NCBI RefSeq assembly: GCF_001661265.1
Contig: NW_017567005.1
Span: forward strand, 310,001 to 374,000
Source of the DNA: Saitoella complicata NRRL Y-17804
Taxonomy: Eukaryota; Ascomycota; Saitoellomycetes; Saitoellales; Saitoellaceae
Direction of reading: 5' to 3'
DNA length: 64,000 nt
Shown: positions 45,261 to 53,641 of the stretch, in pieces
How the letters are laid out: each line of letters opens with the position of its first letter
Position numbering within the stretch: the stretch's first letter is position 1
Made by a program: the position numbers and the translations under genes
Notes under the pieces: model-generated
The model's input: only the letters and a program-made list of their open reading frames with translations
Databases searched by the model: none
What the model was told of the DNA's origin: nothing

Positions 45261-45583
45261 CAAGGATTTTCATGAAAGGCTGATCTTAGGGTGTCGATGG
45301 ATTGAATGCAGTACGAAGAACGGGTGAAAGGACGCAGAGGTCTGTGAGGGTATAAGAGGTCATCACAGCGTATAGTGGATACTCCTAGATGACCAACTCA
45401 ATTGAACTCACACTCCTTATCTCAGCTACAACAACCTGGACGTCCCGAATAATACGTCCCATAGCGCTAGTGTATCCCGCCTTCAAATTCCATACCGTTT
45501 CACGCTCGCTCGGCTTCTGCATAGCAGAACATTTCATGACTCCATCCGGTGTCCCTAAACCAAATATTTCCCTGTGTGTTACC
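45261..45583. other. Intergenic region
   Basis: 323 bp between two minus-strand genes. A coding-like minus-strand stretch at about 45385-45580 could be an alternative last exon of the next gene, but no convincing splice was found. Confidence 0.35.
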
Positions 45584-46804
45584 TTAGACGACGGCTTCTC
45601 GACTCCCTGTTCCTGTAATCTTCTTCCACCACCTCCCACTCGATCTCCTCTCGTTGCCACCTGCACCATCCCCAACATTTGTTCCTTCATGCGTCTCTGG
45701 CATCTGAAATGGCGGTGGGGGACGATACGCCGCCGGCACATTGTCCATCCCCGCACCGCTCATCGTATGCTGGGGTCCGGGTGCGGGTGGAGGTATGTGT
45801 GAGGCAGCACCAGTACCGCTACCGTACAAAAGCCGTAGTCGTTCTGTTTCAGCCTCTACCTCTCTCTCCCGTGCCATCCATTCTCTCTGCTCCTCCTCCT
45901 CGAGTAATAGACGTAAACGTTCCAACTCCTCCGCCTCCGCGCGTGCCCTCTCCATCCGTTCTTTCTCATCCTCCTCTTGTAACAGAAGTCTTATGCGTTC
46001 AGTCTCTATGGCGTCCTGTCGTTCTCTCTCAACACGTGTTTCTTCAGCTTCGCGTTCGAGGAGAGCTCGGACAGCCGCCGTGTCAGCCTCTTCATCCTCT
46101 GTTTGTCGTGCCTCTTCTCGCTCCTGCAAAAGCTGCTGTGCCTCGCCATCCGTGGCCACCGGTTCTGGGAGTCCCCCGTATTCTTCCCCTTTGCATCCTG
46201 GATCCCAGCCTTCCAAGAGTCCGCACGCACTAGTACAAACGAGGATCTCAAATCCCTTGCGGTCCTGGATACCCACGCGATCGAGGTTATGCTCGAGCAA
46301 CTGTACAGTCGCAGATTTAAACACCGACGCACCCCTCGGTAAGCTCTTATATGATGCCTCAAGAATAGCGATATCAATCGGCGGGTCGTCCTTGCCTCTC
46401 CCCGTCCCCTTCACCCCCGGACGAAACGACAACACCAGACCGTGCAGTGACAATGGGTTGGGACGCGTCCACTTCCACCTCGCCCCCTCGAACCCAAACT
46501 CCCAGCCAAACCTCACACTATGCCCATTCCAAAACTTAACCTCCAAATCTGGGTTTCTCAGCGTAATGAGTTTCTCTTTGGGGGAGGAGGGGGAGGGGGT
46601 AGTGAGATCGGCGTAGATACAAGAGGGAATGAGAGGGTCAAGGACGCGGGTGTGAATACGTGATAGGCGATGTGCTGAGTAGACCTCGTAGTCGGAAGAA
46701 GAGGAGGAGGAGGGGGTGGACGAAGGGGTGAAAGTGGAGATTATAGTTGCGGTTTGGTCGAGTGTACGGCGGAACTTATAAACCGGAAGATTCTGGTCGA
46801 GCAT
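45584..46804 (-). CDS. Hypothetical protein, 406 aa, with long Glu/Arg coiled coil
   Basis: A single exon starting at the ATG giving MLDQNLPVYKFRRTL. The N-terminal half looks like a beta-rich domain (VYSAHRLSRIHTRVLDPLI, FWNGHSVRFGWEFGFEGA, PLSLHGLVLSFRPG, GFEILVCTSACGLLEGWD), a pattern seen in fungal proteins of unknown function. From about residue 235 a charged helix with repeated E-R-x-R-L-L-L-x-E-E units (TERIRLLLQEEDEKERMERA, ELERLRLLLEEEEQREWM) indicates a coiled coil of about 110 residues. The tail is Pro/Gly-rich. Likely a cytosolic scaffold; no ortholog is named. Confidence 0.7.
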   Translation of the reverse strand: MLDQNLPVYKFRRTLDQTATIISTFTPSSTPSSSSSSDYEVYSAHRLSRIHTRVLDPLIPSCIYADLTTPSPSSPKEKLITLRNPDLEVKFWNGHSVRFGWEFGFEGARWKWTRPNPLSLHGLVLSFRPGVKGTGRGKDDPPIDIAILEASYKSLPRGASVFKSATVQLLEHNLDRVGIQDRKGFEILVCTSACGLLEGWDPGCKGEEYGGLPEPVATDGEAQQLLQEREEARQTEDEEADTAAVRALLEREAEETRVERERQDAIETERIRLLLQEEDEKERMERARAEAEELERLRLLLEEEEQREWMAREREVEAETERLRLLYGSGTGAASHIPPPAPGPQHTMSGAGMDNVPAAYRPPPPFQMPETHEGTNVGDGAGGNERRSSGRWWKKITGTGSREAVV

Positions 46805-46987
46805 GGTTATCGTCGTCGGTTCGTTATAGAAGGAGGAGAGGAGAGCATAGACGTTCAACGAATTTAAGTACCGGGCCGCCGGTTGAAATTGCCGACGTTG
46901 GTGGAGGCGCAGCAGCTTACGATGGCTTGCCGAACCGTGCAGCTCTGATATTAACTATGTCTGTTACTTTAAATAGATCTTTGCTGA

Positions 46988-49097
46988 TTATACCATGAGC
47001 ATCTCGACGAAGTCACTTCCTTCAGATGGTATCCACTCCCAGTCCTTGCGCTCCCCGTCTTGATTCGTCTCAGTAGCAGGGGGGTGGACATTGTCAGCAC
47101 CCACCCACCCCTCCTCAAATTGCGGATGCCCGTGAAACCCAACCATGATATCAACCCTGCCTGTCTTTAACACCATCCCATCAACAAAGTACCTCTGGAC
47201 ACCTTCAAACGCCGTCTTTGCAATCTCGAACGACGTAACCGTCATTGGGTAGTAGTGATCAATAGGCGGTGGAGTTGGGTACGCCTATAAGTGTCTGTGT
47301 CAGCGGCCACATGGGCACGCACCCGGGAAACACCAGAACTTACACCAGAACTTACACCAGAACTTACCGTCTTATCAACCTTCCCGTCAGTCTCACCAAA
47401 CTTAACCCTCTTCACCACCCTCCCCTCCCTTTCCCTCTCCTCGTCGTCATCGCTAACAACCTCCCCAGCCCCATCCTCCTCCCCCACCTCCTCCCTTCCC
47501 CTCCCCCTCGCACTTCTCCTCACCCCACCCCCCTAACCCCGACTCCGGGACACGTCGTGACATTATGCCCAACCCCCGTACATCCCCCACACCTCCCAAT
47601 CCGAACTTTTCCCCCCTCCGTCCTCAAACCCTCCTTCGCCAAAGCATCCTTGATTTCCTCTTCGCTGGGAGGGGTGGGCGGGACGTAGGCGGGATAGCGT
47701 GGGCGGGGGTTGGCGGCCGCGACTGCTGCGTCAGACAGCTTTGAAGAGATACGTTCGTTGGACCATGCTGGTTCTTTCTGTTGCGGTTGCGGTTGCGGGG
47801 GAACTTTCATGGTCGGATCGAGGGTTGGGGCTGGGATACCGGGCACAGTGGAAGTGGTAGTCAGGGTTGAAGCAGCCTCAGGCTTTGAAACAGGAATAGT
47901 GACCTTGGCTTGGCCGCGGATTTCGGCGAGTCGACGACGATATGCATTGCCTCGTTCACGCTTTCTGCGGAGTGCTTCTTCCCTTGACATTTTCTGCTTC
48001 GCGACCTTCGGTACTGGGGGAGGGAGCTGGTCTGCAGGGGCGGACGGGGCTTGTGATGTCTCTCGAGACGAAGGGGGATGCTCCAGTGGATTGATAGGGT
48101 GGTGTGCGGTGGGTGCTTCGCTCAGGGGAGCTGTAGTTGCAGACGACAACGCATCGTACCCGGAAAAGAGGAAATATGTGTTTTTTTCGAGCTCACTAGA
48201 CGGCGGAGGTGGAGCAGGACCGACGACGCCGGCGCCTCTAGAAGACTGCCCTGCGGTCTGGACAGGAGTAGGCTCGATCGATGGCTGCGGACGCGGAACA
48301 GCAGCCGGCTGGGTTGCAAGCTGGACACGAGGAGCTGCCCCCGGTGCCGAGGTAGGAGGGCCAGAGTTCGTGTAAGTGTACAAACACCCCTGGGTAACCA
48401 TCCACTGCTGCTGCGCACCAGGCCTCACGAAACTCTGAGCCACATTCCTCCAAGCAGACTGATCCAATGTGATGACGTACGGTTTGTTCGCAGCTGGTGG
48501 AGGAGGGACAGGGTGTATTGAGGCCAGGACTTTGGCATGTTGGTGACGTTGGGCGAGCCGGAGATTTGGTTGTTGCGTGAGAATTGGTTGAAGAGTAAAG
48601 TCAGCGTTTCTCCTGTGTTCTTCGGCTTGGCGGAGGAGGGGGCAGCTTGAGTGATCGTGACCAGACTGCTTGCAGACTCTGCACTGCATCGGGTTGCTGA
48701 AGAGTTCTGCTGGTGATGGTTGGCAAGGGGTTGGTGGTGCGGCATGAGGCGTGTAACCCAAAGTAGAAACTGTGGTAACGACCGGCGCCGGCATGGAGAC
48801 GTTGATAGTATCTTCCGCGATACTCTGAGGGATATCTGTCGCGCTTCGCGGCGCATTCATCCCCCAATCATCAACCGGCTCCGCCTTCACCCTCAACAAC
48901 CCCTGAACCAACCCCGACCCCAAACCCACACCGGGATCTATGCCGCGAGGTTGCACCGAAACCGTATACGTGGATTGTGCTTGTGCTTGAGGAGGTTTAT
49001 CAAGCCCACAAGGCGGCGTATCGAGATCAATAACAGGAACTGGACAGTTTTTGCGGTTATGGCCGGGTTGACGACAGATTCCACAGAGACGGACCAT
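46988..49097 (-). CDS. CCHC zinc-knuckle protein with three knuckles, about 657 aa
   Basis: The first exon (47529..49097) starts MVRLCGICRQPGHNRKNCP, a CCHC knuckle. A second is CRVCKQSGHDHSSCP at about residue 138 and a third CGGCTGVGHNVTTCP close to the exon end. Between them are Pro/Gln-rich disordered regions and a basic helix (MSREEALRRKRERGNAYRRR). Two further exons, 47368..47475 (EVVSDDDEEREREGRVVKRV) and 46988..47284 (MTVTSFEIAKTAFEGVQRYF, closing at WIPSEGSDFVEMLMV), have no ATG of their own and fit as the 3' part. The join through a G-rich 53 bp intron at 47476..47528 is uncertain; without it the protein stops at 47520. Knuckles of this type bind single-stranded RNA or DNA. There is no reverse-transcriptase or capsid sequence nearby, so this is a host gene. 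Confidence 0.7.
47332..47367 (-). repeat. 12-bp unit repeated three times at a 5' splice site
   Basis: On the minus strand three perfect copies of GTAAGTTCTGGT begin exactly at the 5' end of the last intron (47285..47367) of the zinc-knuckle gene. Each copy is itself a consensus donor. Confidence 0.9.
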
Positions 49098-49764
49098 TCT
49101 TGCCAGTTTCTTTGTTAGTCAGTGGTAGAGCAATGTGAGCTTAAAGGAAAAGCAGAAAAGAATTGGCTATGCAATGCGCGACAAGCTGCTGCTACTTTGC
49201 TGTTGTTGTGTTGGTGAGTGGTTGGTGGTTAGGGGTAGGTTTGGAGGAGGTCCAGATATTCCCAGGATCAGCGGTTGTCGCCAGGGGATGCGCCGCTCCA
49301 TTAGAAAGACGTGAACGAGAAACAGTTCCATGATCAGTCAAGGTCAAGTCAGCATAACTTCTATCTCAAAGAGACGTATCTCGAACGTGTAAAGTCGGGA
49401 GCAGCAGCTGTGCAGAAAGATGAGATGAGAAAGACCCTCAGTCCAATTCTATTCTTCACATTATATACCAACAACCCAACGGTACCCAAAAGAACCTCAA
49501 AACGCAGCCCGAACCATGGCCAGCATTAATGCGATCGACGAAACGAAGATTCCAAAATCCTTTTTTGTGCTTGCTCCACACCCACTAATCGTGTCAATCA
49601 ATCAAACCTCAACCCAATACTACAGAAAGCAACCCAGAACGTATAACGAAATAAAAACGAAAAAAACCAACATGCAGAGAAAGAAATGCGGGGGTGCAAG
49701 AAGCTGTGAGGGGAGATAGTGCCATCGAGGTGATGATGGCGAGAGGTCAGGGAGTGAGGGTAAG
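49098..49764. other. Intergenic region
   Basis: 667 bp including the promoter of the zinc-knuckle gene and the 3' flank of TIM17. Nothing else is recognised. Confidence 0.45.
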
Positions 49765-50326
49765 TTACTGGCCAGGGATCTGTGAGTGATCATTAGCATA
49801 CATGATGTATATATCAACGAAGAACTCACCATTGGTGCTTGCGGCGCATTGTTCGCCGCAAAAGCCTTATTCATCATAATTCCCACCCCCTCGAAAACAC
49901 CCAACAACATCGCACACCCAATCGCCGAATTCCTCGCCTGCTTATACCCTGCACGAATCGCCAAGGATCCACCCGTGAAGAATCCCGCAATGATCGCGTT
50001 CCACGGATCTTCCTTGTGGCGGATTCCCTTTACGGCACAGTCATAGGTGGAGAAGAGACCACCCCAGACACCAAAGTTACCACCGAGGACGGGGGCGCGG
50101 GCTTTGATCGCAGCGAGTGCGCCGATGCGGCGTTCGCCCATGGGGGAGTTCCTCCATCCTTTGATTCCGTGCCAGAGGGCACCGCCTAATCATCATCACA
50201 AACATCGTTAGTCGCGAACGGAGATGGTGGAGGCGAATGTTACGTACCGATCGCGCCCATGGCGAAGGCACCACCAAAGTCGTTGAGGATAACGTAGGGA
50301 CAGGGATCTCTTGAGTGATCAGCCAT
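49765..50326 (-). CDS. TIM17: Mitochondrial import inner membrane translocase subunit Tim17
   Basis: Model: complement(join(49765..49779, 49830..50185, 50248..50326)), 149 aa (yeast Tim17 158). Tim17 forms the core of the TIM23 presequence translocase. The family N terminus is intact ([20 protein letters not shown]), including the conserved acidic residues and the Cys, followed by four membrane helices with Gly-rich faces ([56 protein letters not shown]). Introns of 62 bp (with a CTAAC branch site) and 50 bp keep frame; the last exon codes only IPGQ. Divergent from the Ivy1-like gene. Confidence 0.95.
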
Positions 50327-50868
50327 TGTATATGAGGTGTAGTGTTACTGGAATGGCGGTGAACGGCGGAGATTGATGGGCTCTTCTTCTTTGTGGAGTA
50401 GCACTTTGGCGTACGTGGTTACGAACTTTTGAAAGCGGGATGCAGGGGGTGCACCGGGATGGCGGAAGGGTCGGGATACATCAGGGAGGATTGAATGAAC
50501 TGGATGATACAGACTTTATTTTGATAAGATTGTTTATGGGGTTCCGCTCATGCCAATACCTCAGGGAAAGGGCGTCTCCGCTATCGGGGAGTGCCTGCAC
50601 TGGCTCAAACCGTATCCATTCATGAGTCCCTAAATTGACCGGAAGCCGTTGCATTCATCCGTCGTGGAGAGCATTTATCCTCGATGTCTACATTCCTCTC
50701 GTTTCTTTTGCAAGATTCTGACTCTTCGCATTTTCCTGTAGCAAACCGCTCAATATAAATGCTCGGACCTCGTCGCAAGCCATGGCGATTACGATTACCT
50801 CCTTTATGGCCATGGACACCATGTACTGACATTGTAGCCCGTGAACATCCTTCAAGTACCAGTTCAAG
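50327..50868. other. Shared divergent promoter of TIM17 and the Ivy1-like gene
   Basis: 542 bp with no supported coding frame. Confidence 0.5.
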
Positions 50869-52380
50869 ATGTCTCTCGGTAAGAACATCAAGCGCCTCTC
50901 CTTCTTCGGGAAGGACAAGGACATTCCATCGACCCCATTACCCTTCTCCCCCGGTATCCCACAAACGCCTGGTGTCCCCTCCTCCGCAGACAATGACCAA
51001 CCCCTTTCGACTGCTGAGCTACATGCTCTCATTTCTGCTCTGGAGTCTCTACTCACCAATTTCGACATCTTGCGCGACCTTTCGCTGCGTTTGGCGAGGG
51101 CGACGAAGACGCAGGCATCTTCGATCGAAGCATATTCCAAAGTTTTGAACAATATTCCCGCCGGAGCGAGGAATGAGGGTACAAACACAGTCATAGCGGT
51201 GATGAGTGCAAGTGCAGCATATCTGGAGGAAATCGGGCACGTTCAATCCAAGTTCGCAAAGCACATGGCGAAGGAATACGATGCTCTCAACACATATGGT
51301 ATGTCTGTTTGCATGCTACCAATTAGTATGAATGCTAACAAACAAACTGTCATTCAGCGGCCTCCCACTTTCGCACCCTCGCAAAATCCGAATCCCGCAC
51401 AACCCAAACGCACCTCAAACTCTCCCGTCTCGCCGCCTCCCAATCCGGCGCTTCCCCCCCACTACCTCGCCCAAATCAACGCACCTCACATTGAATCACT
51501 CACGCTCACCCGCGCGCAGCGCAAAGCTGATGCGGTTATTGCAGCGAGTATGTGTAGGCTCGCGATGGGGTCTTATGCAATGGTGAGTGAGGGAGTGCAG
51601 AAGTGTGGGGGAAGGATTGGGAGGGTGAATGCCTGGGCACCGTTCTTAGGGAAGGGGGATGGGAGTGTGTGGAGTGTGCCGAGTGGGTATCCAATTGCTG
51701 GTGGTGAGGCAGGAGGAGGCGACTATTTTGGAGTGCCGCGACCGGTGAGTGGGAGTGGGACATCTACGCCTGGGAGTACTGGGACGGGGATGTCGACGCC
51801 GGGGACACCGATGGTTTCTATGTCACCCATGTATCCTCCATCCACGCCATCTAGCCTCAGTGTGGGCGCACCCTTGGCTCGAAGCCGCAGTCCGCTGAAC
51901 GGTACCACTTCTGGTACCGGCCCCACCCCTCGTCGTCCCGTCAATCCCTACCACCCGTCCTACGCACCCACCTCCACTGGAACCTTCAGCAGCACGAGCG
52001 GCTCAAGTATGCCCTCCCCAACCCGTCAACATGCAACACCCGCAACTTCTTTCGCACTTACCACGTCAACTCGTCCCTCCACCTCCTCTGCCTCAATCTC
52101 CATCGACGATGTCGACGCCGAAGAGGAAGCGGATGAAGGCCCGGAGGTGAAGGGACACGCACGTGCGCCTAGTACTTTCGCGTTAGCGAAGAAGACCATT
52201 GCTACTGCGCCGACGACACTGACAGATTCGGGTACGACGTCGACATTGGAGGAGGATCAGACAGGGATGTGGGCTGCTGGAGACAACGGCGCGTTCGTGG
52301 GGATGGAAGGGGGGAATGACAGGGTAATGGGTGTGGGGAGGAGGCCGCAGTTTGGGCAGTATGCTGCGTATGGGAAATAG
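50869..52380 (+). CDS. IVY1: Ivy1-like phospholipid-binding BAR-type protein (frame conflict in exon 2)
   Basis: The N terminus (MSLGKNIKRLSFFGKDKD) and the helical region (LISALESLLTNFDILRDLSL, EAYSKVLNNIPAGARNEGT) resemble fungal Ivy1, an I-BAR-like protein binding phospholipids and Ypt7 at the vacuole. A very good intron lies at 51301..51359 (GTATGT, TGCTAAC, TTCAG), right after DALNTY. Splicing it leads to AASHFRTLAKSESRTTQTHL, which continues the helix as Ivy1 does. That frame then meets a stop, while the downstream helix (HIESLTLTRAQRKADAVIAA, VSEGVQKCGGRIGRVNAWAP) lies in another frame, reached if the C run at 51454-51460 were one base shorter. So either the sequence carries an indel or an unseen splice corrects it. 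The C-terminal half is Ser/Pro-rich and disordered. Confidence 0.7.
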   Translation: MSLGKNIKRLSFFGKDKDIPSTPLPFSPGIPQTPGVPSSADNDQPLSTAELHALISALESLLTNFDILRDLSLRLARATKTQASSIEAYSKVLNNIPAGARNEGTNTVIAVMSASAAYLEEIGHVQSKFAKHMAKEYDALNTYGMSVCMLPISMNANKQTVIQRPPTFAPSQNPNPAQPKRTSNSPVSPPPNPALPPHYLAQINAPHIESLTLTRAQRKADAVIAASMCRLAMGSYAMVSEGVQKCGGRIGRVNAWAPFLGKGDGSVWSVPSGYPIAGGEAGGGDYFGVPRPVSGSGTSTPGSTGTGMSTPGTPMVSMSPMYPPSTPSSLSVGAPLARSRSPLNGTTSGTGPTPRRPVNPYHPSYAPTSTGTFSSTSGSSMPSPTRQHATPATSFALTTSTRPSTSSASISIDDVDAEEEADEGPEVKGHARAPSTFALAKKTIATAPTTLTDSGTTSTLEEDQTGMWAAGDNGAFVGMEGGNDRVMGVGRRPQFGQYAAYGK

Positions 52381-52411
52381 TAGATTAGAGGTCGAGGTAT
52401 TGGAATTACGG

Positions 52412-53236
52412 TCAGGTGGTTGCGGAAGGTAGTTGAGCAGCCTCCCCACCAATTGCTTCCCCTTGTTCTACCGCGTACACATCTCCTATAGTGCATAGCT
52501 TTTGAGTTCCGGTTCCTCGAAAATCTTCGGCTCGTACAATACAACCATTCACGACCGCCAACGGAATTAACCCTTCAGTCGCCAAAACATCGTTCAAACT
52601 CAACCCATCCGCCGCAACCAAATCACACAGCGTGGCCAGATCAATCCGACTGCTATCACCAGGTCCATCATGAGTCAATGCATCCCTAATGAGTGCAAAG
52701 GAGATAGGATTGTATAACACTCCTTCATGCGTGTAGAACCCTCCCGCAGGTCTTCCAGGACATAAGGACTGAACCTCGTTGTTCGACGCTTGAGCAAAAC
52801 CCGAGCTTTTGAGGTATGCGGAAGCATCAGTTCCACTTGTTGGTTGCACGATCTCGTCGTAAATGGAGTACAGTGTCGTCGTGGGTACATACGCCGAATC
52901 TCCTCCACCCTCTCGAAGCGTCTGCACAAACTTCGACGAGTACTCTTGCTGGATGATAGCCGGATCACAGGGTAACTTCCGAAACCCAGGACAAAGCGCA
53001 TAAGCACTGACAGTTCCATGGAAATCCGGGCTAATGGGTATGAAATCCGAAACTACCTTCCGTGTCGACGGCCAACACTTGAACGCCCATTGCGTAATCA
53101 ACCCGCTCTGAGACCAAGTAATGATCGATATGTTCTTGTTCTGCGATATAGCGGAGATATAGTTGATCGCATACGTGACGTTTTCCGCGTTCACCTGTGT
53201 GTCACCCAAGGCAGCAGCGATACAGACGTCGACCAT
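52412..53236 (-). CDS. CalB-type (Candida antarctica lipase B-like) lipase, N-terminal part not found
   Basis: The frame codes the C-terminal three quarters of a CalB-like serine hydrolase: LGDTQVNAENVTYAINYISA, the nucleophile motif TWSQSGL (Ser), WPSTRKVVSDFIPISPDFHG, the acid residue in LYSIYDEIVQP, and the catalytic His in YTHEGVLYNP. CalB-like enzymes are secreted lipases or esterases that start with a signal peptide and a PGTG oxyanion loop. Here those first 80 or so residues are absent. The visible frame begins at MVDVCIAAAL, in-frame stops lie upstream, and no convincing leader exon was found in the 400 bp before it. It is either a truncated gene or has an unrecognised 5' structure. 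Only 31 bp separate it from the stop of the convergent Ivy1-like gene. Confidence 0.7.
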   Translation of the reverse strand: MVDVCIAAALGDTQVNAENVTYAINYISAISQNKNISIITWSQSGLITQWAFKCWPSTRKVVSDFIPISPDFHGTVSAYALCPGFRKLPCDPAIIQQEYSSKFVQTLREGGGDSAYVPTTTLYSIYDEIVQPTSGTDASAYLKSSGFAQASNNEVQSLCPGRPAGGFYTHEGVLYNPISFALIRDALTHDGPGDSSRIDLATLCDLVAADGLSLNDVLATEGLIPLAVVNGCIVRAEDFRGTGTQKLCTIGDVYAVEQGEAIGGEAAQLPSATT

Positions 53237-53641
53237 CTCCGCCTACCCTCCCCTAGCGTATGAAGATCGGCGATTTTTCACTTTTCTGCGCGACGGACAC
53301 CGGACATTTCCCCACCTCCGGCCACGGTTCGAGATGTGGGGCACCGGTGCCGAGGACCGTTTGGAGGGATGTTTGACATTTTTAATAATTGCAACACGCG
53401 TCGGCGTCAGCTGCTGGGTCATGAGAGTTCGTCGGGGCTATAGAAGTACAGCTGGCTGACAATAATGATACAGTACATCTCGCAACAAACTTTCGCTTTC
53501 TGCCATTCACCGACACCCTCATTGTACCAGGCGATGTGCAATACTCTGGCTTTTCCCCTATCCCGATTCTCCCTCCCATCCGCCTAGTCATACACCTAAT
53601 TGATAAATTTTGTCCTCATATCATTCCGCACATCAATTCAT
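53237..53641. other. Region between the lipase and the CNNM gene
   Basis: 405 bp where the missing 5' part of the lipase should lie. A minus-strand ATG at 53534 opens a 46-residue frame without good homology; otherwise nothing is recognised. Confidence 0.35.

Noticed and set aside
45385-45756. Minus-strand 123-codon frame downstream of the coiled-coil gene as a separate gene
   Set aside because: It overlaps the end of that gene in another frame and has no credible start; at most it is an alternative last exon, which could not be supported.
47520-49097. CCHC knuckles as a sign of a retroelement
   Set aside because: There are three knuckles in a Pro-rich host-type protein, with introns, and no polymerase, integrase, protease or terminal repeats nearby.
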